A DNA stretch of 64,000 nucleotides from Pseudarthrobacter siccitolerans (GTDB lineage Bacteria; Actinomycetota; Actinomycetes; Actinomycetales; Micrococcaceae): the NCBI RefSeq assembly GCF_001046895.1, contig NZ_CAQI01000045.1:1-64000 (forward strand), in the 5' to 3' direction. The translations under genes and the position numbers were made by a program. Of this stretch, positions 24,334 to 32,784 are shown piece after piece. The notes under the pieces were generated by a model, which was not told the DNA's origin, did not search any database, and saw nothing but the letters and a program-made list of their open reading frames with translations. How positions within the stretch are numbered: the stretch's first letter is position 1; each line of letters opens with the position of its first letter.

Positions 24334-24406
24334 AGACCACGGACAGGAAACCTCAAGCTTCAGAACCGGCGTGTTCCAGGCATACGGGTTTCAATTTCGC
24401 GGCGTT

Positions 24407-24853
24407 TCAGCGCTTACCGGCTGCGGGCACATTGAGCGCCGCCAACAGCTCGTGGACTATCGGGAAGTCGGCCGGAATCCAGGGCAGGCCAAGAACTTCA
24501 TCCTGGTCAGCCAGCGACACCCACCGAAGTTCATCGTGGTCCTCGAGGGGCCGCGGTTCGCCCTGCACGATTTCTGCAAACCAGACACGCATGCTGGCCC
24601 GGTCATTCAAACGCCATCCGCTGGGGGCATCTGCAGGAAGTTCAGCGCCGAGGCGCACCCCGATCCCCAGCTCCTCGCCCAGTTCCCGGCCGAGCGCCGC
24701 CTCAGGCTCTTCGCCCGGCTCCACCTTGCCGCCCGGGAACTCCCACAGGCCGGCCAGCTTCTCAGGAGCACTGCGGCGGGCCACGAGCAGCATGGAAGGT
24801 TCCGCAAGGCGGTCCACTACGGCTCCGCCCACTACCTGTATCAGTCCAGTCAC
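24407..24853 (-). CDS. Nudix hydrolase, MutT-like
   Basis: A 148-aa pyrophosphohydrolase with a complete Nudix box at about 42-64 (G-x5-E-x7-REL-x-EE-x-G-I). Length, the early LIQVVGGAVV strand and the WEFPGGKVEPGE run resemble MutT-type enzymes that clear oxidised or modified (deoxy)nucleoside triphosphates. The exact substrate is not shown. The GTG at 24853 was chosen because it begins the domain and has a TAGAAT -10 exactly 7 nt upstream; an ATG three codons earlier overlaps that -10. Confidence 0.85.
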   Translation of the reverse strand: MTGLIQVVGGAVVDRLAEPSMLLVARRSAPEKLAGLWEFPGGKVEPGEEPEAALGRELGEELGIGVRLGAELPADAPSGWRLNDRASMRVWFAEIVQGEPRPLEDHDELRWVSLADQDEVLGLPWIPADFPIVHELLAALNVPAAGKR

Positions 24854-24860
24854 CCGCCCC

Positions 24861-24866
24861 ATTCTA
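24861..24866 (-). promoter_or_regulatory. -10 element of the Nudix gene, leaderless geometry
   Basis: TAGAAT ends 7 nt before the GTG at 24853, predicting transcription from the start codon. No clear -35 was found. Confidence 0.5.
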
Positions 24867-25021
24867 TGGGGGACAATGGGAAGGCCCGGGCACTCCGTCC
24901 GCTGTCCAGGGAATACCCGCACCGTCCCGGGGGTTCCCGCAGTGGCCTCCAGGCCTTATCCAGCCCCACTGCCGTGGCTGCAGTTCAACAATGTATCTCC
25001 AGCACCTCGAAAAGCAGGCAC

Positions 25022-26230
25022 ATGAGCAGCGTCATACAATCAGCCACGGCAACCAGCACCACTACCCCGAATATCGCCATGGCCATCATTGCCCTGGCCA
25101 TGGGAGGCGTGGGGATCGGGGTCACCGAGTTCACCATGATGGGCCTGCTGAAGGAAGTGGAGCAGGGCCTGGACATCAGCACCCCCGAAGCGGGGCACCT
25201 CATCTCCGCCTATGCGCTGGGAGTGGTGGTGGGCGCACCGCTGCTGGCCGCCGTCGGCGCCAAACTTCCGCGCAAGAACCTTGCCCTGGGCCTGATGCTG
25301 TTCTTTACCGTGGCCAACCTGGCGTCCTTCCTGGCCCCCGATTACGGAACCATGCTGGTTTCCCGGTTCGCAGCCGGGCTGCCGCACGGCGCATTCTTTG
25401 GGGTTGCCGCCGTCATCGCCGCCTCGCTGGTACCGCCAACCCGGCGCGGGTGGGCGATCTCCATGGTGATGGCGGGCCTGAGCATCTCCAACGTGATTGG
25501 CGTGCCGGCAGCAACATGGGTGGGACAAACCTACGGCTGGCGCCTGCTCTTTATCCTGGTGGGACTGCTGGGACTGCTCACCCTGGTGTTGATCTGGCGG
25601 TTTGTTCCCTTCCATAATGCCCACCCGGACGCCAGCATCCGGCGCGAACTCGGGGCGCTCAAGCGGCTCCAGGTCTGGCTGGCCATCCTGATCGGCATTG
25701 TGGGCTTTGGCGGCTTTTTTGCCACCTATACGTACATCTCCCACACCATGACCCACGTGGCCGGCCTGCCGTCGTCGCTTATTCCGCTGGTGGTGGCCTT
25801 GTACGGGCTGGGCATGGTGGCAGGCAACGTGGTGGGCGGCAGGATTGCTGACAAGTCCGTGATGGGCACGCTGTACAGCGTGCTGCCTGCTATTGCTGCA
25901 GCCCTGGTGGTGTATGCCATCGCCGTGCACTGGCCTTGGTCAGCCCTGGTGATGGTGTTTGTGGTGGGCGCTGCCGGATCCATGCTTATCCCGGCGCTGC
26001 AGACCCGCCTCCTGGACGCCTCCCCCGACGCACCCTCGCTGGCCTCGTCACTGAACCACGCCGCCCTGAATGTGGCCAATGCGCTCGGGGCGTTCCTGGG
26101 CGGACTGGTGATCGCATGGGGCTGGGGCTATGTTGCCCCTGCGCTGGTAGGCGCGTGCCTGGCCGTTCTGGGCCTTGGCGTTGCCGTAGCCAGCGGTCTG
26201 CTGGAGCGCAAAAAGCCGCTGGCGGCCTGA
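25022..26230 (+). CDS. MFS transporter, AraJ/DHA1-type efflux family
   Basis: A 402-aa inner-membrane protein with about 12 predicted transmembrane segments in two halves separated by a charged loop near 195-215. The N-terminal GVTEFTMMGLL and DHA1-like ISAYALGVVVGAPLLA motif A/B region suggest a proton-driven drug or sugar exporter of the AraJ/YdhP type. The substrate is unknown. The ATG at 25022 starts the protein just before TM1 with AGCAGG upstream; the large open frame upstream is a different-frame shadow of other genes. Confidence 0.88.
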   Translation: MSSVIQSATATSTTTPNIAMAIIALAMGGVGIGVTEFTMMGLLKEVEQGLDISTPEAGHLISAYALGVVVGAPLLAAVGAKLPRKNLALGLMLFFTVANLASFLAPDYGTMLVSRFAAGLPHGAFFGVAAVIAASLVPPTRRGWAISMVMAGLSISNVIGVPAATWVGQTYGWRLLFILVGLLGLLTLVLIWRFVPFHNAHPDASIRRELGALKRLQVWLAILIGIVGFGGFFATYTYISHTMTHVAGLPSSLIPLVVALYGLGMVAGNVVGGRIADKSVMGTLYSVLPAIAAALVVYAIAVHWPWSALVMVFVVGAAGSMLIPALQTRLLDASPDAPSLASSLNHAALNVANALGAFLGGLVIAWGWGYVAPALVGACLAVLGLGVAVASGLLERKKPLAA

Positions 26231-26392
26231 TATACGGCGGGCCAGCGGCTGTACTTGTCCGGACGGGTGGCGGGTAGCCGGGGCGGCAGGCATGCACCGG
26301 AGGCAAGCCCAAGATCTACTGACAACCCGGGCACCCTATGTTAGCTTGAAGCTCATCGGGACGGTTTATCCCGGTCACTATAAGGAGGAGAC

Positions 26393-26668
26393 ATGGGTTT
26401 TCTTGCTTGGATTATTCTCGGCCTCATCGTGGGGGCCATCGTTAAAGCCGTAATGCCCGGCAGGGTAGGCGGCGGTTGGGTCACCAGCCTGGTTCTGGGC
26501 GTGGTAGGCGCAATAGTAGGCGGCTGGATCGGCAGCCTGCTCTTCAATAGAGGCGATCTGGCCTTCTTCGATCTCGGCACGTGGATTCTCGCCATCGTAG
26601 GCGGCCTGGTGGTCGCCGGCATCTACGGTGCCATCACCGGACGCGGCAGGGCAACGCGCGCGCCCTGA
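26393..26668 (+). CDS. GlsB/YeaQ/YmgE-family small membrane protein
   Basis: A 91-aa protein with three hydrophobic segments rich in glycine (about 3-22, 28-52, 58-82), the transglycosylase-associated/GlsB pattern. Family members sit in the cytoplasmic membrane and are linked to general stress response, but their biochemical role is not settled. It has an excellent ribosome site, AAGGAGGAG. A terminator hairpin follows 32 nt after the stop, so it is monocistronic. Confidence 0.9.
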   Translation: MGFLAWIILGLIVGAIVKAVMPGRVGGGWVTSLVLGVVGAIVGGWIGSLLFNRGDLAFFDLGTWILAIVGGLVVAGIYGAITGRGRATRAP

Positions 26669-26700
26669 GTCCGGCCGACATACTTCCAAATTTCACCCAA

Positions 26701-26731
26701 GCGGGGGCTCCGGTTGATCCGGGGCCCCCGC
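26701..26731. terminator. Terminator between the GlsB-type gene and trmH
   Basis: A 13-bp G+C-rich inverted repeat (26701-26713 with 26719-26731, one G-T pair, 5-nt loop). On the plus strand it is followed by TGCAGTTGTTGG, moderately T-rich. It lies between convergent genes and could serve both. Confidence 0.75.
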
Positions 26732-26773
26732 TGCAGTTGTTGGAGTCTCGCTGCGGCTGGAGAGGGATTCCGG

Positions 26774-27685
26774 CTATCCCGGGAGGGCTGCCGGGAGGTG
26801 CTGGGAACGGGCGCTGGCATAGAGGCAGACGGTGGCGGCGGTGCCGAGGTTGAGGCTTTCCGCTGCCCCGTAGACGGGCACGGCAACCCGGTGGTCGGCC
26901 AGGTCGAGTTCAGCCCGCGACAGCCCCTGCGCCTCGTTGCCGAACAGCCAGGCGGTAGGTTTTTCCAGGTCGTATTCCGAGGGGGTGCTCTCCCCCGTCA
27001 GCCGGCGCCGGGCATTCTCGTCCTGCAGTGCATCGAGGTTGAGGGAACCGTAACCGTCCGCGGCGAGGATGCCGATCCCCCGGGCCCGGCAGGCCGCTGC
27101 AAGCTCTGTGACATCTGCCCCCAGCACCACCGGAAGGTGGAACAGGGAACCTGCGGTGGAACGGACAGCCTTCGGGTTATAGATATCAACGCTGGAGCCG
27201 GTGAGGATGACTGCGTCTGCACCGGCCGAGTCCGCCGCGCGCAGGACTGTGCCGGCATTTCCCGGATCCCGGACCTGGCAGAGTACGGCAATGAGGCGGG
27301 GCCCGGCGTCGAGTACTTCCTCCAGCGGGACGTCCACGAACCGGCAGACGGCAATGATGCCCTGGGGGTTCACCGTGTCTGCCATGGCTGCCAGGACGTC
27401 GTCGGTAGCCAGCCGCGCGTTGGCGCCCTCGGCGAGTTCCTCGAACTCAGGAAACCGGTCCAGGCAGCCTTCACTGGCGAAGACCTCCGTGACAACACCG
27501 GGGGCACCCGCCGCGAGGCGCTGCTGGTGCAGCTTCAACGCCTCGCGAACCGCCTGCGGGCCTTCAGCCAGGAACTGTCCGCGCTTTAAACGGGCCGGGC
27601 GCCCGGCAAGTTTTGCCACATCCCTCACCCGATCTGCTCGGGGGTTGGAGAGTGGTAAATCCTGCGGGCGCCCGGTGTCGTTCAT
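26774..27685 (-). CDS. TrmH/SpoU-family RNA 2'-O-methyltransferase
   Basis: A 303-aa SPOUT-fold methyltransferase with an N-terminal substrate-binding domain and the three trefoil-knot motifs: RDPGNAGTVLRAAD, then LFGNEAQGLS, then ESLNLGTAATVCLY near the C-terminus. It methylates a ribose in tRNA or 23S rRNA; the target cannot be fixed from sequence. The ATG at 27685 has no ribosome site but a TAAAGT -10 exactly 7 nt upstream. A GTG at 27712, with AGGA before it, would add 9 residues. It lies next to rplT on the same strand. Confidence 0.85.
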   Translation of the reverse strand: MNDTGRPQDLPLSNPRADRVRDVAKLAGRPARLKRGQFLAEGPQAVREALKLHQQRLAAGAPGVVTEVFASEGCLDRFPEFEELAEGANARLATDDVLAAMADTVNPQGIIAVCRFVDVPLEEVLDAGPRLIAVLCQVRDPGNAGTVLRAADSAGADAVILTGSSVDIYNPKAVRSTAGSLFHLPVVLGADVTELAAACRARGIGILAADGYGSLNLDALQDENARRRLTGESTPSEYDLEKPTAWLFGNEAQGLSRAELDLADHRVAVPVYGAAESLNLGTAATVCLYASARSQHLPAALPG

Positions 27686-27692
27686 ACAGGAA

Positions 27693-27698
27693 ACTTTA
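27693..27698 (-). promoter_or_regulatory. -10 element of the TrmH-family gene, leaderless geometry
   Basis: TAAAGT ends 7 nt before the ATG at 27685. Confidence 0.45.
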
Positions 27699-27748
27699 GT
27701 GGCTAGGGCCACCAGTTCCTGAACTGTCCCGTTGCGGGGTGAGCGTTG

Positions 27749-28135
27749 CTACGCAACAACCTTCTTGGCGGAGGTGTCGGCCGGCAGCGAGTCCTTGGCA
27801 ACCTGGACCAGTGCGGCGAAGGCGTTGGCGTCGGAGACAGCCAGCTCGGCCAGCATGCGGCGGTCAACCTCAACCTCAGCGGCCTTCAGGCCCTGGATGA
27901 GACGGTTGTAGGTGAGGCCGTTGGCGCGGGAAGCAGCGTTGATGCGCTGGATCCACAGGCGGCGGAAGTCGCCCTTCTTCTTCTTGCGGTCGCCGTAGCT
28001 GTACACAAACGAGTGCAGCAGCTGCTCTTTGGCCTTGCGGTACAGGCGTGAACGCTGTCCACGGTAGCCCTTTGCGCGTTCAAGGATAACCCGGCGCTTC
28101 TTGTGGGCGTTGACCGCCCTCTTCACACGTGCCAC
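27749..28135 (-). CDS. rplT: 50S ribosomal protein L20
   Basis: A 128-aa early-assembly protein of the large subunit; binds 23S rRNA and in some bacteria represses its own operon. The basic N-terminus ([14 protein letters not shown]) and central [21 protein letters not shown] are diagnostic. The GTG at 28135 has AAGGAG 7 nt upstream; an earlier in-frame start is outside the family alignment. It is the last gene of infC-rpmI-rplT. Confidence 0.96.
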   Translation of the reverse strand: MARVKRAVNAHKKRRVILERAKGYRGQRSRLYRKAKEQLLHSFVYSYGDRKKKKGDFRRLWIQRINAASRANGLTYNRLIQGLKAAEVEVDRRMLAELAVSDANAFAALVQVAKDSLPADTSAKKVVA

Positions 28136-28251
28136 GTGCGTACTCCTTCGAAATTCTGATCCCAAGCATCTACTGCCGGATGTCCGGCGGCCTGAGAAGG
28201 CTTTTTGGCAGGTGACTTACACCAGGTGGTGCCAGTCAAAGAACTTGGAAA

Positions 28252-28446
28252 TTAGATGCCGAGCATCTTCCGGATGACCTTGGCATCGCCCTTGAAGACG
28301 ATCTTGTCGCCGGCAAGGCGACGGGTCAGCCGGGAGGACTTGTGCTCAAGGTAGTGGCGGCGGTTGGCCTGCTGGCGGCGCAGCTTGCCGCTGCCAGTCA
28401 GCTTGAAGCGCTTCTTAGCACCACTGTGGGTCTTCATCTTCGGCAT
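28252..28446 (-). CDS. rpmI: 50S ribosomal protein L35
   Basis: A 64-aa basic protein of the large subunit, beginning [15 protein letters not shown], the conserved family start. AAGGAG precedes the ATG. It lies between infC and rplT, 116 nt from each, the usual order. Confidence 0.96.
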   Translation of the reverse strand: MPKMKTHSGAKKRFKLTGSGKLRRQQANRRHYLEHKSSRLTRRLAGDKIVFKGDAKVIRKMLGI

Positions 28447-28562
28447 GGGAACCGATCTCCTTACGTGTCCGCAGGCTTGGCCTGCAGTTCTATCGCGCAG
28501 CTGCCCCTGGGGGCGGCGTGCTGGTTGCTGACTGCCGAAGGGCGGCCTCCGGCAGCTGTGAA

Positions 28563-29639
28563 CTAAGTGGTCTTCTTACCAGCCGGCTTCGGCACCGCCT
28601 TGGGGGCAGGGCGCGCAGCGGGCTTGGGTGCAGCGGGCCTGGCCACCGGCTTCGGCGGAGCAGGAACTGCTGCGGGCTTCGGCGCCGCGGCTGCCGGCTT
28701 GGCAGCTTCAGGCTTCGCCGCTTCGGGCTTGGCCGCAGCCGGCTGGGGTGCCGGTGCAGCAGCCTTCGGAGCTTCCTGCTTCGGTGCAGCAGCCTTCGGA
28801 GCTTCCTGCTTCGGAGCTGCAGCCTTGGGGGCTTCCTGCTTCGGAGCCTCCTGCTTGGGAGCCTCAGCCTTGGGAGCTTCGGCTGCCTTGGCCGGTGCTT
28901 CCTCAGCGGCAGGTTCGACGGCGGGAGCCGCCTCCTGTGCGGGAGTAACAGCGGCTGCTTCCGGTTCCGTCGAGACGGTGAAACCCTCGGGCAGCAGGTC
29001 CGCGAGGGACTGCGTCAGGGGTGCCTGGTCGTCACCGGAAACGTCAATGCGGCCAGCTGCCTTGGCCTCGTTCTGTGCCTTCGCTTCAGCCCGCTGCGTA
29101 GCGCGGCGTGCTTCGGCCTTGGCCTCAGCCTTGTTTTTCAGCGGCCCAACCACCATGACCATGTTTCGGCCGTCGATCCGGGGGCTGGATTCAACCACGC
29201 CCACTTCGGCGACGTCGTCGGCGAAGCGCTGGAGCAGGCGGATGCCCATCTCCGGACGCTGCTGCTCGCGGCCGCGGAACTGGATCATTGCCTTGACCTT
29301 GTCCCCGGCGCCGAGGAAGCGCAGTGCGTGCCCGCGCTTGGTCTCGTAGTCGTGGGTGTCGATCTTCAGGCGGAATCGGATCTCCTTCAGAACAGTGTTC
29401 GTCTGGTTCTTCCGTGCTTCACGTGCCTTGACCGCGGCCTCGTACTTGTACTTGCCGAAGTCCATCAGCTTGCACACCGGAGGCTTCGCCTGAGGTGCAA
29501 CTTCAACGAGATCAAGGTCGGACTCGGCGGCCAGACGCAGGGCATCCTCAATACGGACGATTCCTACCTGTTCACCTGCAGGGCCGACCAGCCGCACCTC
29601 GGGGACGCGGATACGCTCATTGATTCTTGGCTCGCTAAT
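28563..29639 (-). CDS. infC: Translation initiation factor IF-3 with AUU start and long C-terminal tail
   Basis: IF-3 binds the 30S subunit, prevents premature joining and checks start codon choice. Residues 1-180 are the two-domain factor ([12 protein letters not shown]..., [28 protein letters not shown]). Residues about 185-358 are an Ala/Pro/Lys/Glu tail with [10 protein letters not shown] repeats, which doubles the usual length and is probably disordered. The start is a non-standard ATT at 29639 with a perfect AGGAG 7 nt upstream. IF-3 discriminates against AUU, so this is the classic self-limiting control. No ATG, GTG or TTG fits the family N-terminus. Confidence 0.93.
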   Translation of the reverse strand: MSEPRINERIRVPEVRLVGPAGEQVGIVRIEDALRLAAESDLDLVEVAPQAKPPVCKLMDFGKYKYEAAVKAREARKNQTNTVLKEIRFRLKIDTHDYETKRGHALRFLGAGDKVKAMIQFRGREQQRPEMGIRLLQRFADDVAEVGVVESSPRIDGRNMVMVVGPLKNKAEAKAEARRATQRAEAKAQNEAKAAGRIDVSGDDQAPLTQSLADLLPEGFTVSTEPEAAAVTPAQEAAPAVEPAAEEAPAKAAEAPKAEAPKQEAPKQEAPKAAAPKQEAPKAAAPKQEAPKAAAPAPQPAAAKPEAAKPEAAKPAAAAPKPAAVPAPPKPVARPAAPKPAARPAPKAVPKPAGKKTT

Positions 29640-29968
29640 GTTAAAGCTCCTGTGTTGTTGTGGGATCCGCCGGCAAATAGAGAAGGCCCCCAATTGCCGG
29701 AGCAATCGAAGGCCTCGAAGACTGGCTACGCGTGCCAGAGGGCACTGCATGTCCGGCGCCGGCGAAAGCCGGAAACCAGAACCAACCAGGTACCCGGCAA
29801 CCTTGCGTTCCATGGAACTTCCGGAACAGCGGCTGACGCGGGTGGGAGAGAACTCCGCTTGCAAACTGCATGCCATTCTACAGAGAAAAGTCCCCACAAC
29901 GCAGGCGCTGCTGGGAACCTTGATCGTTTCTTGAACAATCTCTGAAATAACGACATCCAGTCGGTCTG
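29640..29968 (-). other. infC leader region, 330 nt without a gene
   Basis: The stretch between the infC start and the probable promoter near 29946-29974. It holds a G+C-rich hairpin around CCGGC/GCCGG (near 29749-29768) and an attenuator-like terminator at 29672-29714. An in-frame ATG at 29750 could give a 37-residue N-terminal extension or leader peptide, but the family start and the ribosome site point to the ATT at 29639. Confidence 0.6.
29672..29714 (-). terminator. Attenuator-like terminator in the infC leader
   Basis: On the minus strand 13 pairs (29702-29714 with 29685-29697, including three G-T pairs) enclose a UCCG tetraloop and are followed by TTCTCTATTTG. It ends about 33 nt before the infC AUU codon. 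A terminator in this position would stop transcription before infC-rpmI-rplT, so premature termination is a likely control of the operon. Confidence 0.6.
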
Positions 29969-29974
29969 TGTCAA
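29946..29974 (-). promoter_or_regulatory. Probable promoter of infC-rpmI-rplT
   Basis: A perfect TTGACA -35 (29969-29974) faces infC. With a 17-nt spacer the -10 is GTTATT (29946-29951), only a partial match. It lies 11 bp from the start of the divergent DUF1844 gene. Confidence 0.5.
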
Positions 29975-29984
29975 GCTTACCAGT

Positions 29985-30371
29985 ATGAGCACCCCAGACA
30001 GTAATTCATACGTTTTCGAGCCTGCCGATGCCGGCGTCGATGTCTCCCAGCAGATCCGCGATATTTCCGAAGTGCCGGCCATCGAGGTCATCACCACCGC
30101 GGCCGTCCACCTGATGAGCGCCGCTGCCGTCAAACTTGGCCTGGCTGCGGAAGAGAACGCGCAGGAGCTCAAGGACCTGGACGAGGCGCGGAAACTGATC
30201 ACCGCGCTGGCCGGACTGGTGACCGCTGCGGCCCCTGAAATCGGCTCCCAGCACGCAGGACCGTTGCGCGACGGCCTGCGGTCGTTGCAGCTGGCCTTCC
30301 GCGAAGAGTCGTTGATCCCTGACGCGCCGGGCAAGGGCCCGGGCGAAAAGTACACCGGCGCCGTTAACTAA
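29985..30371 (+). CDS. DUF1844 family protein
   Basis: A 128-aa protein of unknown function. The DUF1844 core (about 20-105) is seen in [28 protein letters not shown] and [18 protein letters not shown]. Members are small, helical, and in actinobacteria commonly sit beside infC, as here. No ribosome site is visible before the ATG. A strong terminator follows 25 nt after the stop. Confidence 0.88.
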   Translation: MSTPDSNSYVFEPADAGVDVSQQIRDISEVPAIEVITTAAVHLMSAAAVKLGLAAEENAQELKDLDEARKLITALAGLVTAAAPEIGSQHAGPLRDGLRSLQLAFREESLIPDAPGKGPGEKYTGAVN

Positions 30372-30396
30372 GGCACAAACTTACCCGGCAGTTCCC

Positions 30397-30433
30397 GACG
30401 GCGGGCCGACCCTCCAAAGGTCGGCCCGCCGTC
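30397..30433. terminator. Terminator after the DUF1844 gene
   Basis: A perfect 15-bp inverted repeat (30397-30411 with 30419-30433, 7-nt loop CTCCAAA). No T-tract follows directly. It lies between convergent genes. Confidence 0.75.
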
Positions 30434-30435
30434 GC

Positions 30436-30511
30436 GCGTTAACCCTGGAGTTTTTGTCCAGATATGCAGGGTTAAACGCATCTCAAGTCTGCATATCTGG
30501 ACAAAAACTCC
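30436..30511. repeat. Palindromic element, GGAGTTTTTGTCCA family, copy 1
   Basis: A perfect 23-bp inverted repeat (30447-30469 with 30489-30511). Its left part can instead pair with an upstream segment: GCGTTAACCCTG (30436-30447) with 30467-30479, one bulged A. The two stems share bases and exclude each other. The second arm ends 5 bp from the stop of the MFS gene. A related copy lies at 43587-43651. Confidence 0.85.
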
Positions 30512-30515
30512 TCTC

Positions 30516-31814
30516 CTACGCTGAGATTTTGCTTCTGCGGCGCCGCTGGAGGACCAACCCCACCAGGCAGAGCGCCACGCCCGCGGTCCCCACCGAGACA
30601 AAGCCTCCGGAAGGCCCGATCTGGTCGATGAACACACCCGCCAGCGGGGCGCCGAGGGCCACCCCGGCCGTGAGCGCGGAGCCATACCAGCCCATGGCTT
30701 CGCCGCGCCGCTCCTCCTCCACGAGTTCCGCCACCTTTTCGGATGCGGACGAGAGGACCGGGGCGCAGAGGAGCCCGGGCAGGATCGAAACGAGGGCGAG
30801 CGTCCAGGTGTCGTGGGCGAACCCCATGGGAATGGTCAGGGCGGCCATGCCAAGGAGCAGGACAATCGGCGAGATGGGCCGGTGCATGGCACCGTAAATG
30901 AGTCCGCCCACCACGGAGGCCGCGCACCAGAACAGGAAGACGATACCGATTTCGGCCTGGTGCCCGCCGGTTTCGAGCGCTGCGACAATGCCCACGTCGG
31001 TGCCGCTGAGAACCATTCCCGCTCCGGCGGCCACGGCGAAGAGCGCGGCCACGGTGGCAGTGAACCACGTGAAGTTGCCCGCCACTTTCTTCCTGAGCCC
31101 GGCGCTGCGGGCCGTGTGGGCAGCAGCCGGTGCCAGGTCCGCCGCGGCCTCCTGCAGGTGGGCGGGAGCGGTGGAAACGACGGCGGCCTCGGCCGCGCGC
31201 TGCTGGTCCGCCTCGCAGTCACCAGCGGTTGTGGCGCTGCGGGTGGGCGGGTTGAACCACATCAGGAACAAGCCGGCCAGGGAGGTGGATACGCCCACAA
31301 TCGTCAGGCCCGCCACGCTGAAGCCGCTGGTGGCCACGATGGCTCCCGCGGCGGGGCCGATCATAAACACCACTTCGGTGGTGATGGCGTCGAGGGCGAA
31401 GGCAGTGCGGCGCTGGTCGCCGTCGGCCAGCACGCCCAGGGACTGGCGCACCACGCTGAAGATGGGGAGTGTGAGCAGCCCGCCCACAAAGACCAGCGGC
31501 AGGAGCCATTCGTAGGACACGTGCGGGACGATTGACCAGATGACGGTTTCCGACACCACGGAAGGGATCAAGGCTTTGCGCAACCCCACGGTGTCCACGC
31601 GGCGGCCGCGCCAAGGGGCGCCCAGGGCGATGCCGATGGTCATCACGGCGGCGGCTGTGCCGGCCGCGGCGTAGCCCTGGCCGAGGGTGAGGACGATGTG
31701 CAGGGTCAGCAGCACGCCGGCTGCCGAGTGCGGAATGCGGGCGATCATGCCCACCACAAGCAGCCGCCGGATGGGCCGCACGGCAAGCAACTCCCGGTAG
31801 AGAGCGAAATTCAC
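30516..31814 (-). CDS. MFS transporter
   Basis: A 432-aa integral membrane protein with about 12 hydrophobic segments. A long, Ala-rich, partly charged loop (about 190-245) separates the two halves. The second half contains the EKVAELVEEERRGEAMGWYG segment seen in set/YajR-like efflux carriers. The substrate is unknown. The GTG start has AAGGA 7 nt upstream. The gene lies downstream of the SseB-family gene on the same strand, 54 nt away. Confidence 0.88.
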   Translation of the reverse strand: MNFALYRELLAVRPIRRLLVVGMIARIPHSAAGVLLTLHIVLTLGQGYAAAGTAAAVMTIGIALGAPWRGRRVDTVGLRKALIPSVVSETVIWSIVPHVSYEWLLPLVFVGGLLTLPIFSVVRQSLGVLADGDQRRTAFALDAITTEVVFMIGPAAGAIVATSGFSVAGLTIVGVSTSLAGLFLMWFNPPTRSATTAGDCEADQQRAAEAAVVSTAPAHLQEAAADLAPAAAHTARSAGLRKKVAGNFTWFTATVAALFAVAAGAGMVLSGTDVGIVAALETGGHQAEIGIVFLFWCAASVVGGLIYGAMHRPISPIVLLLGMAALTIPMGFAHDTWTLALVSILPGLLCAPVLSSASEKVAELVEEERRGEAMGWYGSALTAGVALGAPLAGVFIDQIGPSGGFVSVGTAGVALCLVGLVLQRRRRSKISA

Positions 31815-31868
31815 GAAAGAATCCTTCGGTCTGCCGCAGCCGGCCGGGGATCCCCCTCCTCGCCGCAG

Positions 31869-32756
31869 CTAATGGTCAGCGCGCCGCAGTTTTACCTCGA
31901 TGGAGTCGACCCGCTCCCCAAACAATACATTCCGGGACCACTCAGCCTGGAGTCCGGCCACCAGTTCCTGCACGGCGGCGGCATCCAGTCCGTAATCCAG
32001 GTACAGGACCACCTGCAGCTCGGGACCGGCCCCTCCGCCGGGGAGGACGGCCCCGTCAGCGGTGCGGGCTGCCACTCCCCTGCCCGGCAGGAGCTCCAGG
32101 CTCCGCACGGCGGGGAAGCCGGCTGCAGCCTGCCGCATCTGCCCGGCGAGGGCTTCATCGGTGTAGGAAGGGATCCAGTCCTGCTGCTGGGCCAAGGCCC
32201 ACAGGGCCGGGCGCCGGACCACAAACGTGACCGTTGAGCCCGGGTCCAGGACCAGCAGTTCGGCCCCTTCGGCCACCGCCGAAAGGGCTGCGCGGGCGGC
32301 GTAGACCGCTACCGGCCGCGCCTCCGGGTGCCACGCGCTGAGTGCGTCTGCCGAGGTGAACGCCGGCATGGCGGTCCGGCCGTCGGCTGCCTTGAGGGTC
32401 ACCAGGGCCATGTCCGCCTGTTTGTCGGCGTGCAGGCCGTCCTGGCCTTCGGCTTCTTCGGCAAGCTGGGCAACGATCGGGATAAAGACCCGGGCGGTGG
32501 CGAGGGAGGCAACCACGGCTGCCTCGTCCCCGTGTCCTGCCTGCAGGGCCGCGACGGCGCTGAGGTAACCGGCGTCGGACAGTCCGTCGTCGTTGTCGAA
32601 ATTGTGGATTTTGGCATGCTCCCCTGCCAGGCTGCGCCCCGCCCAGGGCTGGCCGGCAGAGTCGGTGGCACCGCCGGCGCCGGCCAGCGCTGCTGCGATG
32701 TGGCCGGGAAGGTGGCGTTGCGGAGGGGTGCCGGAACCGGACTCGGTGCTGGACAT
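31869..32756 (-). CDS. SseB family protein
   Basis: A 295-aa protein with an SseB N-terminal-type domain in the middle (VFIPIVAQLAEE, ADMALVTLKAADGRTAMPAFTSADAL, around residues 88-140) and a C-terminal region of similar type. The role of SseB proteins in actinobacteria is not established. AAGG lies 7 nt before the ATG. It starts 28 nt after the priA stop and is probably at the end of the his block transcript. Confidence 0.85.
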   Translation of the reverse strand: MSSTESGSGTPPQRHLPGHIAAALAGAGGATDSAGQPWAGRSLAGEHAKIHNFDNDDGLSDAGYLSAVAALQAGHGDEAAVVASLATARVFIPIVAQLAEEAEGQDGLHADKQADMALVTLKAADGRTAMPAFTSADALSAWHPEARPVAVYAARAALSAVAEGAELLVLDPGSTVTFVVRRPALWALAQQQDWIPSYTDEALAGQMRQAAAGFPAVRSLELLPGRGVAARTADGAVLPGGGAGPELQVVLYLDYGLDAAAVQELVAGLQAEWSRNVLFGERVDSIEVKLRRADH

Positions 32757-32784
32757 GGCGCTGCCTTGGTCCTGGCGCGGCTGG

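Noticed and set aside
28755..28865. Short regular repeats that could suggest a CRISPR-like array
   Set aside because: They lie in frame within the IF-3 tail and encode [10 protein letters not shown]; there are no unique spacers or cas genes.
29640..29897. ATG-initiated N-terminal extension of IF-3
   Set aside because: The extension covers the attenuator and lacks family similarity; the ATT has an ideal ribosome site.
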